Origin: an uncultured Oscillibacter sp. | Lineage (GTDB): Bacteria > Bacillota > Clostridia > Oscillospirales > Oscillospiraceae | Assembly (NCBI GenBank): GCA_902476875.1 | Contig: CABSFC010000139.1 | Coordinates: 1-5,279 of the forward strand | Direction of reading: 5' to 3' | DNA: 5,279 nt | Shown here: piece after piece, positions 1 through 4,373 of the stretch | Position numbering within the stretch: the first letter of the stretch is position 1 | Layout of the letters: the number at the start of each line of letters is the position of its first letter | Translations under genes and position numbers: made by a program | The notes under the pieces: model-generated | What the model saw: only the letters and a program-made list of their open reading frames with translations | The model's database searches: none | Told to the model about the DNA's origin: nothing

Positions 1-323
1 CGCTGCTCCAGATCGACGGCGACAGCCTGACGCCGGAGGCCGTCGGCCGCACCATCCGGGGCTGCGGCATCAGGGCCAGGGCGCTGGAGATGGGCGGCGG
101 ACGGCTGCGGGTGATCTTCCCGGAGGTGGCGGGCGTCCCGGCGGAGTTTGAGCAGATCAGCCGGATCATTCTGGACATCCTGCCCTGCCATCTGGAAGTG
201 GAGTTTTACTTCCGCTATCTGACCTGGGCGGAGTGTGAGCGGGCCGGATACACCTGGGCCGAGGTGGAGGCGGCGGAGCACACCTGGGAGAGCTTCCAGC
301 TGGCGGTGCCGCCGGAGGACTGA
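1..323 (+). CDS. Phage tail/baseplate protein, YmfQ (DUF2313)-like, C-terminal part
   Basis: The frame is open from the window edge (first complete codon at base 3) to TGA at 321-323, giving 106 residues of a protein whose start lies outside the window. The end resembles the C-terminus of YmfQ/DUF2313 (Mu gp48-type) proteins, which belong to the baseplate assembly module of contractile-tail phages and related tail-like particles. The supporting signs are the stretch ILDILPCHLEVEFYF followed by three Trp-containing segments at ten-residue spacing (TWAECERAGY, TWAEVEAAEH, TWESF). The internal ATG at 90 is not the real start, because the reading frame and the family resemblance continue upstream of it. 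No tail-fibre, holin or lysin gene follows; the gene ends 15 bp before a strong stem-loop. This suggests the right edge of a prophage, tailocin or decayed tail cluster. The family call rests on recognition, not a search. Confidence 0.72.
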   Translation, partial: LLQIDGDSLTPEAVGRTIRGCGIRARALEMGGGRLRVIFPEVAGVPAEFEQISRIILDILPCHLEVEFYFRYLTWAECERAGYTWAEVEAAEHTWESFQLAVPPED

Positions 324-338
324 CGGCGGGCAAAGCAA

Positions 339-369
339 AGGACCCCTGAGCCCGTGGCTCAGGGGTCCT
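339..369 (+). terminator. Perfect 14-bp stem-loop after the phage tail gene
   Basis: Arms at 339-352 and 356-369 are exactly complementary (AGGACCCCTGAGCC and its reverse complement) around a 3-nt CGT loop. On the plus strand no real T-run follows (CTCTGTCAG). On the minus strand the next bases are TTTGCTTTG, so the hairpin may work in both directions, ending the tail gene and backing up the terminator of the leftward HPr-like gene. Confidence 0.65.
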
Positions 370-382
370 CTGTCAGCTCGTC

Positions 383-418
383 AAAAAAGCGCCCGCAGCG
401 CGGGAGGAGGGCGGGCGC
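383..418 (-). terminator. Rho-independent terminator of the HPr-like gene
   Basis: Read on the minus strand, arms GCGCCCGC (418-411) and GCGGGCGC (396-389) pair perfectly over 8 bp around a 14-nt loop. Six T residues follow directly (complement of 383-388). It lies 15 bp past the stop codon of the leftward HPr-like gene, the expected place for its intrinsic terminator. Confidence 0.8.
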
Positions 419-432
419 GGAAAAGCGGCCTG

Positions 433-690
433 TCAGGCGTCCCGTTCCAGGATCTCCGCCAGGGCCGCCAGGGCTTCCGGGGCGTCCGCGCCGTCGGCGG
501 TCACCGTGATCTCGGCACCCTGCCGCAGGTCCATGGAAAGCAGGCCCAGCAGGCTCTTGGCGTTGATGCTGTTCTTGCCGCAGGAGACGGTGATGCGGCT
601 GGAGAAGGAGTTGGCCCTTTGGATGAACCGCGTGACGGCGCCGTTCATGTGGTCGCCGGGGATCTGTACAGTGATGGTCTGTTGAAGCAA
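433..690 (-). CDS. Crh/HPr-like protein lacking the catalytic histidine
   Basis: This 85-aa protein aligns without gaps, from memory, with Bacillus HPr. The C-terminal half is typical: NAKSLLGLLSMDL matches the regulatory Ser46 region, followed by GAEITVTADGADAPEALAAL. The active-site segment is not typical. Where HPr has GIHARPA (His15, Arg17, Pro18), this protein has DHMNGAV, with Met15, Gly17 and Ala18; its only nearby His is at 14. It therefore probably cannot carry phosphate from Enzyme I to PTS permeases, but Ser46 could still be phosphorylated by HPr kinase, as in Bacillus Crh. The start is TTG at 690, supported by a GAGGTGAG ribosome binding site about 5 nt upstream; a GTG at 700 is in a different frame. 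The gene stands alone, with its own promoter and terminator. A catabolite-control role with CcpA is inference from Crh. Confidence 0.85.
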   Translation of the reverse strand: MLQQTITVQIPGDHMNGAVTRFIQRANSFSSRITVSCGKNSINAKSLLGLLSMDLRQGAEITVTADGADAPEALAALAEILERDA

Positions 691-722
691 AGCATCTCAC
701 CTCAAAATAGTAGTCGCGGATA

Positions 723-731
723 AGTATAGCA
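723..731 (-). promoter_or_regulatory. Extended -10 promoter for the HPr-like gene
   Basis: On the minus strand TATACT (728-723) is preceded directly by TGC (731-729), forming an extended -10 element about 33 bp ahead of the TTG start. There is no good -35 at normal spacing, which is tolerable for an extended -10 promoter. The first transcribed base would fall near 716. Confidence 0.5.
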
Positions 732-771
732 TACCAACATCAAAATTGTGGGTGATTATTAAAAATGTTTG

Positions 772-831
772 GAAAAATTTTTCTGGGGCCGCGGCCCGCT
801 TTGCTCATCCCGGCCCGCCGAAAAATTTTTC
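772..831. repeat. Two identical 12-bp palindromes GAAAAATTTTTC
   Basis: The exact palindrome GAAAAATTTTTC occurs at 772-783 and again at 820-831, 48 bp apart. A GC-only palindrome GGGCCGCGGCCC (786-797) lies between them. The second copy abuts the -35 hexamer of the rightward promoter (832-837). They could be a regulator-binding pair, intrinsically bent A-tract DNA or an UP-element-like enhancer; the sequence does not decide which. Confidence 0.5.
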
Positions 832-861
832 TTGACTTTTCTGAAAAATTTGTGCTAAAAA
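832..861 (+). promoter_or_regulatory. Promoter upstream of the DUF2798 gene
   Basis: TTGACT (832-837) is a five-of-six match to the -35 consensus. After 18 bp comes TAAAAA (856-861), with TGC just before it giving an extended -10. Transcription would begin near 868, leaving a leader of about 130 nt before the ATG at 997, interrupted by a terminator-like hairpin. Confidence 0.5.
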
Positions 862-894
862 AAGAACGTCGTGTAGCACGTGAGTTTTGAGCGC

Positions 895-940
895 AAAGCG
901 TATGGTATCCCCTCCGGGGATATCGTGCGCTTTCTTTTTT
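895..940 (+). terminator. Leader terminator or attenuator before the DUF2798 gene
   Basis: Arms 895-912 and 916-933 form an uninterrupted 18-bp stem (15 Watson-Crick and 3 G-U pairs) with a TCC loop, followed by C and six T residues (935-940). This has the form of an efficient intrinsic terminator, yet it sits between the predicted promoter and the gene. On the minus strand no T-run follows, so it is directed rightward. Likely meanings are conditional attenuation, or a short RNA of about 70 nt made from the promoter. No known riboswitch was recognised. Confidence 0.65.
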
Positions 941-985
941 CGCGGCTCCGTGCGTCCGGCGATCATTTTGTGCGCGCCGCAGCGC

Positions 986-992
986 AGGAGGT
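986..992 (+). promoter_or_regulatory. Ribosome binding site fixing the DUF2798 start
   Basis: AGGAGGT lies 4 nt before ATG 997. It decides against the longer reading frame from GTG 880, whose extra 39 codons merely translate the leader hairpin. Confidence 0.8.
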
Positions 993-996
993 ACTT

Positions 997-1503
997 ATGG
1001 TAAAGACAAAATCGCAGGGGATCATCTTTGGCCTGATCATGTCCTATGCCATGGCATACGGCATGGAGGTCTACAACGTGGCCATCAAAATGGGTTTCGA
1101 TCTGCAGGTCGGCGGACTCAGCAATATGACAAACGCCGTGTTCCTGGGGGCGCTGAAGGAGGCGCTCTATATGGGCGTCTTCGTCTTTTTGTTCTCCAAT
1201 CTCTGGGGGAACCGGCTCGGCGCCGGCTTTGCCGCCCGGCACTGCGACCCGGAGCGGGACAACCCCTACTTCTGCCAGCTTCTGCGCCAGGGCGGCACGG
1301 TGGCGGTCATGTGTCCCACCATGAGCATGGCGGCCGCCATTCTGTTCAACATCCTCCTGGGAGGTGCCTCCTGGCTGGACCTGCCCGCGATCTGGGTGGG
1401 GACCGTCCTGAAGAATTTCCCCATGGCGTTCCTCTGGAATTTCTTCGCCGCCGCCCCCTTCTCCCACTGGCTGTTTGGGAAGCTGTTCCCCGGGAACCGG
1501 TGA
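997..1503 (+). CDS. DUF2798 family integral membrane protein
   Basis: This 168-aa protein has four hydrophobic spans at about residues 9-30, 46-69, 101-122 and 129-160, joined by short polar loops. It resembles two-repeat DUF2798 proteins of clostridia: an opening KTKSQGIIFGLIMSYAMAYG, a central MCPTMSMAAAILFN, and a closing LKNFPMAFLWNFFAAAP. The family has no established biochemical role and no catalytic motif is visible. It is probably located in the cytoplasmic membrane. The ATG at 997 is chosen because of the near-perfect AGGAGGT just upstream and because the family normally begins here. The gene appears to be transcribed alone from its own promoter through a leader hairpin, with a weak terminator right after the stop codon. 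Codon use is GC-rich like the flanking chromosomal genes and unlike the downstream patch. Confidence 0.82.
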   Translation: MVKTKSQGIIFGLIMSYAMAYGMEVYNVAIKMGFDLQVGGLSNMTNAVFLGALKEALYMGVFVFLFSNLWGNRLGAGFAARHCDPERDNPYFCQLLRQGGTVAVMCPTMSMAAAILFNILLGGASWLDLPAIWVGTVLKNFPMAFLWNFFAAAPFSHWLFGKLFPGNR

Positions 1504-1510
1504 ACCCGGC

Positions 1511-1544
1511 AAAAAAGCGCGGCGCCCTTTGGGGCGGCGTTTTG
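1511..1544 (+). terminator. Weak terminator after the DUF2798 gene
   Basis: An AAAAAAGCGC segment, CGCCC, a short loop, GGGCG and GCGTTTTG can fold into an imperfect stem (5 bp, a two-base bulge, then about 4 bp plus A-T pairs), ending in four T residues. It begins 7 bp past the stop codon. It is less stable than the other terminators here. Confidence 0.4.
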
Positions 1545-1703
1545 ACATCGTGCCGCGAAAGCATCAGCCGCGACGGCAGATACAGCCGTGCGGACGAAAA
1601 AGAGCACTTGCTGCGGCAGCTCGAAATGATGATAAATGACGCAAACAGCGAAAAAGAGCGGGACGCCATTCGCCGCTGCATCAGTCAGATGGAAAACGCC
1701 TGA
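1542..1703 (+). pseudogene. C-terminal remnant of a small accessory protein
   Basis: An open frame ending at TGA 1701-1703 encodes a polar, charged tail: RESISRDGRYSRADEKEH, then LLRQLEMMINDANSEKER and DAIRRCISQMENA. The predicted helical end looks like a genuine protein, and the DGRYSR motif recalls small proteins encoded on clostridial phages and mobile elements (memory, not a search). No ATG or convincing ribosome binding site supports a start. The nearest candidate is TTG 1542, at the foot of the terminator of the preceding gene. The N-terminal part therefore appears to be missing. It lies 18 bp before the next gene and probably belonged to the same operon. A very short intact gene starting at TTG is the alternative. 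Confidence 0.45.
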
Positions 1704-1707
1704 TGGA

Positions 1708-1714
1708 AAGGAGG
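1708..1714 (+). promoter_or_regulatory. Ribosome binding site of the 109-aa gene
   Basis: AAGGAGG, a near-perfect Shine-Dalgarno sequence, lies 7 nt before ATG 1722 and supports that start. Confidence 0.75.
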
Positions 1715-1721
1715 GCCAGCC

Positions 1722-2051
1722 ATGCTTTACGAAGCTGAAATCCAGGCGGAGATAGAGGCTTTGGAAAACAGGAAAAACCACAACGCTTCCACCGTCGCGA
1801 TGCTGGCCGACTTATACACGATTCGGGACCACATGATTGGCGACCGCCAGGGGTATGATATGAAATATTCCGAGGCTCCAGCGCCGGAAAGAAATTTTTT
1901 GGAACTGTATGGCGATAGCGATTTTTTGACGACTGTATCTGGAAAGGATATCTCCGCCGCTTGGAAAGTCATGGATGAATTGATGAATACGCTTTATGTG
2001 GCAAATCCGAAAGTGTATGACAGCGTTTTGCGGAAGATCAGAGCACTGTAA
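1722..2051 (+). CDS. Conserved hypothetical protein, probably mobile-element cargo
   Basis: This is a complete 109-aa soluble protein with no signal peptide or membrane span. The N-terminal part is predicted helical and charged (EIQAEIEALENRKNH), followed by TVAMLADLYTIRDHM. The middle is loop-rich (residues about 40-75), and the end is again helical (ISAAWKVMDELMNTLYVAN, then PKVYDSVLRKIRAL). I recognise the general pattern from small hypothetical proteins in clostridial prophages and integrative elements but cannot name a function. Its ribosome binding site is near-perfect and a strong terminator follows, so it looks expressible. Its base composition is clearly AT-richer than the genes on either side, and it directly follows a truncated gene of similar style. 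Both facts suggest acquired DNA. Confidence 0.7.
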   Translation: MLYEAEIQAEIEALENRKNHNASTVAMLADLYTIRDHMIGDRQGYDMKYSEAPAPERNFLELYGDSDFLTTVSGKDISAAWKVMDELMNTLYVANPKVYDSVLRKIRAL

Positions 2052-2056
2052 AAACG

Positions 2057-2087
2057 GCCCGCCGGGGATAATTTCCGGCGGGCTTTT
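2057..2087 (+). terminator. Rho-independent terminator of the 109-aa gene
   Basis: GCCCGCCGG (2057-2065) and CCGGCGGGC (2075-2083) form a perfect 9-bp GC stem with a 9-nt loop, followed by TTTTCTGTT. It starts 5 bp after the stop codon. Confidence 0.88.
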
Positions 2088-2089
2088 CT

Positions 2090-2118
2090 GTTAGCAATTT
2101 CGTTAGCATTTTTTAACG
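2090..2118. repeat. GTTAGCA direct repeats with an inverted CGTTA/TAACG
   Basis: GTTAGCA occurs at 2090-2096 and 2102-2108, 12 bp apart. The second copy is also part of an inverted CGTTA (2101-2105) / TAACG (2114-2118). Short closely spaced direct repeats of this kind are common as arm sites near the ends of tyrosine-recombinase elements. No integrase gene or duplicated attachment core is present here, so that role is only a suggestion. Confidence 0.35.
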
Positions 2119-2249
2119 ATTTTTTCATTATTTGCACCATTAAGAATTTTACTTTACTACTATAAATGGTATTTCGAAAAGCCGCGAAACCATTGAAAAC
2201 AAATAAAAAGCCCCGAAGTCTTTGAAACCTCGAGGCTTTCTCGCTTGTA
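2091..2249. other. AT-rich non-coding stretch with a degenerate terminator-like hairpin
   Basis: No plausible gene is present. After the GTTAGCA repeats the stretch is AT-rich. It contains an imperfect inverted repeat (AATGG..TTTCG at about 2166-2175 with CGAAACCATT at 2184-2193). It then has a hairpin AAAGCCCCGA (2207-2216) / TCGAGGCTTT (2230-2239) with one mismatch, followed by C and GC-rich sequence. This last hairpin occupies the same position relative to the first tandem unit as the hairpin in each complete unit does to the next, so it may be a worn partial copy. Confidence 0.5.
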
Positions 2250-2400
2250 CCAAGGCGGTAAAAATACTATTTTTACCGTCTCGTCCCCCAACCGCGAACC
2301 CAGCGAAGCGGATCGCGGTTGGAAGCGAAGAAAAAGCCTGTCCGGCGTATGAAAAGGCCCTAAGGCCTTTTCATCGCCTTAGGGCTTTTTCTGAGCTGCA
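2250..2400. repeat. Tandem structured repeat, unit 1 (~151 bp)
   Basis: This is the first of three head-to-tail units. In order it contains an AT-rich perfect palindrome (CGGTAAAAATA at 2256-2266, C, TATTTTTACCG at 2268-2278) holding TACTAT. Next is a 10-bp stem CCAACCGCGA (2288-2297) / TCGCGGTTGG (2313-2322) with a loop containing CAGCGAAGC. Then comes a conserved AGCGAAGAAAAAG and GTCCGGCGTATGA. It ends with two overlapping hairpins. Hairpin A pairs 2349-2359 with 2364-2374 (11 bp, CTAA loop). Hairpin B pairs 2357-2366 with 2376-2385 (10 bp) and is followed by five T residues. A and B share bases, so only one can form at a time. No convincing protein is encoded. Confidence 0.85.
2357..2390 (+). 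terminator. Terminator-like hairpin B of repeat unit 1
   Basis: GCCCTAAGGC / GCCTTAGGGC is a perfect 10-bp stem followed by TTTTT. It can extend outward by a G-U pair and four A-T pairs. It competes with the upstream hairpin A, a layout resembling an attenuator. Confidence 0.6.
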
Positions 2401-2556
2401 CCAATGCGATAAAAATACTATCTTGAATGCGACCCCGTCACTCGGACGCGAGCCCAGCACGGCGGGTCGCGTCCGAAAGCGAAGAAAAAGTCCGTCCGGC
2501 GTATGAGAAAAGCCCTAAGGCTTTTCTCATCGCCTTAGGGCTTTTTTTGAGCTGTC
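2401..2556. repeat. Tandem structured repeat, unit 2 (~156 bp)
   Basis: This unit has the same architecture as unit 1 but different stem sequences that still pair. The first stem is TCGGACGCGA (2442-2451) / TCGCGTCCGA (2467-2476), 10 bp perfect. Hairpin A is ATGAGAAAAGCC (2503-2514) / GGCTTTTCTCAT (2519-2530), 12 bp perfect with the same CTAA loop. Hairpin B is GCCCTAAGGC (2512-2521) / GCCTTAGGGC (2532-2541), extended by AAAA/TTTT and followed by seven T residues. The TACTAT motif is at 2416-2421. Matched changes on both sides of the stems compared with unit 1 are evidence that pairing is maintained. Confidence 0.85.
2512..2548 (+). terminator. Terminator-like hairpin B of repeat unit 2
   Basis: A perfect 10-bp stem, or 14 bp counting flanking A-T pairs, with a run of seven T residues at 2542-2548. 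It is the strongest terminator of the array on the plus strand. Confidence 0.65.
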
Positions 2557-2704
2557 CCAAGGCGTTAAACCTACTATTTTTCGCCACTTCGTCCCCCAAC
2601 CGCGAACCCAGCGAAGCGGGTCGCGTCCGAAAGCGAAGAAAAAGCCAGTCCGGCGTATGAAAAGGCCCTAAGGCCTTTTCATCGCCTTAGGGCTTTTTCT
2701 GAGC
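2557..2704. repeat. Tandem structured repeat, unit 3 (~148 bp, mosaic)
   Basis: The left part (CCCCCAACCGCGAACCCAGC and following bases) matches unit 1. The right arm of the first stem (TCGCGTCCGA, 2621-2630) matches unit 2. Only the CGCGA/TCGCG core (2601-2605 / 2621-2625) can still pair. The end is unit-1-like: hairpin A pairs 2657-2667 with 2672-2682. Hairpin B pairs 2665-2674 with 2684-2693 and is followed by TTTTT. The TACTAT motif is at 2572-2577. The unit ends at the CCA of the tRNA-Leu gene. Confidence 0.82.
2665..2698. terminator. Hairpin B of unit 3, probable bidirectional terminator next to tRNA-Leu
   Basis: The 10-bp stem GCCCTAAGGC/GCCTTAGGGC is followed by TTTTT on the plus strand and by CTTTTC on the minus strand. 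It starts about 11 nt past the 3' CCA of the leftward tRNA gene, so it is the likely transcription stop for that tRNA as well as for anything entering from the left. Confidence 0.6.
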
Positions 2705-2791
2705 TGGTGCCGGTGGTGGGACTCGAACCCACACGGTATCGCTACCAACGGATTTTGAGTCCGTCACGTCTACCAATTCCATCACACCGGC
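2705..2791 (-). tRNA. tRNA-Leu (anticodon CAA)
   Basis: Read on the minus strand from 2791, the 7-bp acceptor stem GCCGGTG pairs perfectly with CACCGGC (2715-2709), followed by A and an encoded CCA (2707-2705). The anticodon stem ACGGA/TCCGT encloses the loop CTCAAAA, giving anticodon CAA, which reads UUG. A long variable arm (TGGTAGCGATACCG), typical of class II leucine tRNAs, and a standard T arm (GTGGG TTCGAGT CCCAC) confirm the identity. The gene stands alone between the structured repeats and its own promoter. tRNA 3' ends are frequent integration sites, but no second copy of this 3' end was seen in the window. Confidence 0.97.
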
Positions 2792-2807
2792 ATTTAAACG
2801 CCTGTTT

Positions 2808-2836
2808 ATTATACAGGATGCGGAAGTAAATTTCAA
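2808..2836 (-). promoter_or_regulatory. Promoter of tRNA-Leu
   Basis: On the minus strand TTGAAA (2836-2831), a 17-bp spacer and a perfect TATAAT (2813-2808) form a near-consensus housekeeping promoter. Transcription would start near 2801, about 10 nt before the mature tRNA 5' end. Confidence 0.88.
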
Positions 2837-2904
2837 GAGGGACTTTTGCGCCGGAGGATAAAAATGAACAGACCGTTAAAAGCGGGCAAAATCCGAAGAA
2901 AGTC

Positions 2905-2933
2905 TACACAAACCGGAGAAAACGTGGTATCAT
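2905..2933 (+). promoter_or_regulatory. Promoter of the lipoprotein/response-regulator operon
   Basis: TACACA (2905-2910), a 17-bp spacer and TATCAT (2928-2933) match the housekeeping consensus at four and five of six positions. A TG one base before the -10 (2925-2926) adds an extended element. Transcription would start near 2940, giving a leader of about 40 nt. Confidence 0.62.
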
Positions 2934-2980
2934 AGTATCCGTTGGACTATGCGCATCGGCGCGGAAAGGGGCGTGGGACG

Positions 2981-4348
2981 GTGAGACGGATATGGCGGGG
3001 ACTGCGGCTGACAGCCGCGCTTTTGGCGCTTCTGGCGCTGTCCGGCTGCGGCGTTATGCCGAAGCTGAGCTTCAACCCCCAGGACCTGTACAGCCTGCCC
3101 ACGCTGCCCACGAAGTACACGGAGCTGAACAACCAGCTCAACGCCATTCTGAGCGGCGGCGCGGAGTACGCCGCCCCTACCTCCGGCACCCACATCCAGC
3201 CCGTGCAGCTGGTGGACCTGGACGGGGACGGACGGTCGGAGGCCGTGGCGTTCTTCCGGGATTCCGCGGCGGAGAAGCCGCTGAAAATCTACATCTTCAA
3301 CGCGGTGGGCGACACCTATGAGCAGGCCGACCTGATCGAGGGCAGCGGCACCGCCATCTACAGCATCGACTACAGGGACCTGGACGGCGACGGCCGGAAG
3401 GAGATCGCGGTGGGCTGGAGAGCCGCCGCGGACCAGCAGGCGCTGGAGGTCTACGCCCTGCGCGCCGGCGGCACGGAGTCGCTGCTGCGCACCGACTATG
3501 TGAAATACACCACCGCCGATCTGAACCAGGACCAGCGGCAGGAGCTGGTGGTCCTCCGGGCCGACGCCGAGGGCGAGGGCGTCGCCGACTACTACAGCTG
3601 GCAGGAGGACGGGAGCCTGGCCAGCCAGTCCTCCGCCCGCATCTCCGTCACCATGGCGGAGCTGAGCCAGCAGGGCCGGGTGACCAAGGGCGTGCTCCAG
3701 GGGGATGTCCCGGCGATCTTCGTCACCGGCGTGACGGAGGTGTCCGGCGCCATCACCGACATTCTGGCGGTGCGGAACGGGGGCCTGAGCAACATCGTCC
3801 TCTCCGAGCTGACCGGCGTGTCCCGGGAGATCGCGCCCTACTGCTCGCTGTACCCGGCGGACATCAACGGCGACGGGCTGACGGAGGTGCCCTGCCCCAC
3901 GCCACTGTACGCCCTGGGCGACGACGAGGGGATCTACCGCCAGATCGATTGGCGCAGCTATGACGACGCCGGCGCCTCCCAGGTGGTCCTGCGGACCTAT
4001 CACGCTCTGGAGGACGGCTGGTATCTCCAGATGCCGGAGGCGTGGAACGGACAGATCTACGTCGTCCGCACGACGGCCACGGACGAGTCCGCCGTCACAT
4101 TTTACCGCTGGGACAACGGCGGGCAGGAGGCCGTGCCCTTCCTGCGGATCTCGGCCATCACCGGCACCAACCGGGAGATCAGGGCGGTGCGGGGCAATCA
4201 GTTCCTTCTCAGCCGCCGCCAGCCGGAGACGATCTACACGGCGGAGCTGCTGGAGGGCAACGAAGCCTGGGAGCACGGCATCACCGCCGACGAGGTCCGG
4301 GCCGCGTTCAGCCTGATCATCCCCGAGTGGAACGCGGGAGATACCTAA
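2981..4348 (+). CDS. Secreted lipoprotein with FG-GAP/VCBS-type Asp-rich repeats
   Basis: This is a 455-aa lipoprotein. The N-terminus has a basic start (MRRIWRGLR), a Leu/Ala-rich core (residues 10-20) and a lipobox L20-S21-G22-C23, so Cys23 should be lipid-anchored on the outer face of the membrane. The body holds four acidic loops of the form D-x-D/N-x-D-x-x-x-E at residues 79-87 (DLDGDGRSE), 133-141 (DLDGDGRKE), 180-188 (DLNQDQRQE, a weaker version) and 294-302 (DINGDGLTE). Such loops are typical of calcium-binding FG-GAP/VCBS-like beta-propeller blades. No enzyme motif is visible. GTG 2981 is chosen because AAAGGGG lies 9 nt upstream and it gives a normal signal peptide; TTG 2942 would add 13 residues without a good ribosome site. 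The gene ends 25 bp before a response-regulator gene, suggesting an operon and perhaps a sensing or accessory role (inference). Confidence 0.85.
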   Translation: MRRIWRGLRLTAALLALLALSGCGVMPKLSFNPQDLYSLPTLPTKYTELNNQLNAILSGGAEYAAPTSGTHIQPVQLVDLDGDGRSEAVAFFRDSAAEKPLKIYIFNAVGDTYEQADLIEGSGTAIYSIDYRDLDGDGRKEIAVGWRAAADQQALEVYALRAGGTESLLRTDYVKYTTADLNQDQRQELVVLRADAEGEGVADYYSWQEDGSLASQSSARISVTMAELSQQGRVTKGVLQGDVPAIFVTGVTEVSGAITDILAVRNGGLSNIVLSELTGVSREIAPYCSLYPADINGDGLTEVPCPTPLYALGDDEGIYRQIDWRSYDDAGASQVVLRTYHALEDGWYLQMPEAWNGQIYVVRTTATDESAVTFYRWDNGGQEAVPFLRISAITGTNREIRAVRGNQFLLSRRQPETIYTAELLEGNEAWEHGITADEVRAAFSLIIPEWNAGDT

Positions 4349-4359
4349 GGATCAGATTC

Positions 4360-4364
4360 AGGAG
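4360..4364 (+). promoter_or_regulatory. Ribosome binding site that selects the regulator start
   Basis: AGGAG ends 9 nt before ATG 4374 but directly abuts ATG 4365, so the downstream ATG is the usable start. It also begins the usual MKKVLVLEDE opening of the family. Confidence 0.75.
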
Positions 4365-4373
4365 ATGACACAT

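Noticed and set aside
880..996. N-terminal extension of the DUF2798 protein from GTG 880
   Set aside because: The extension only translates the leader terminator hairpin and has no good ribosome site, whereas AGGAGGT precedes ATG 997.
805..1548. 247-aa and overlapping minus-strand frames opposite the DUF2798 gene
   Set aside because: They are shadows of a genuine membrane protein with a perfect ribosome site, and they read through its promoter and leader hairpin.
2222..2660. Two overlapping plus-strand frames across the tandem repeats (similar Arg/Lys/Ser-rich proteins)
   Set aside because: They resemble each other only because the DNA repeats do. They cross terminator hairpins and have no convincing ribosome sites or domain features.
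2250..2704. CRISPR array or integron attC sites
   Set aside because: The units are about 150 bp, adjacent without unique spacers, and no cas or integrase gene is present. The expected GTTRRRY-type attC ends are not consistently placed.
2705..2791. Attachment-site duplication at tRNA-Leu
   Set aside because: No second copy of the tRNA 3' end was found by eye in this window, so integration at this tRNA is unsupported here.
2930..4276. 448-aa minus-strand open frame
   Set aside because: It is antisense to the lipoprotein gene in GC-rich DNA. Its composition (Arg/Val/Gly/His-rich) is artefactual and it lacks a ribosome site, while the plus strand encodes a clear signal peptide and repeat motifs.
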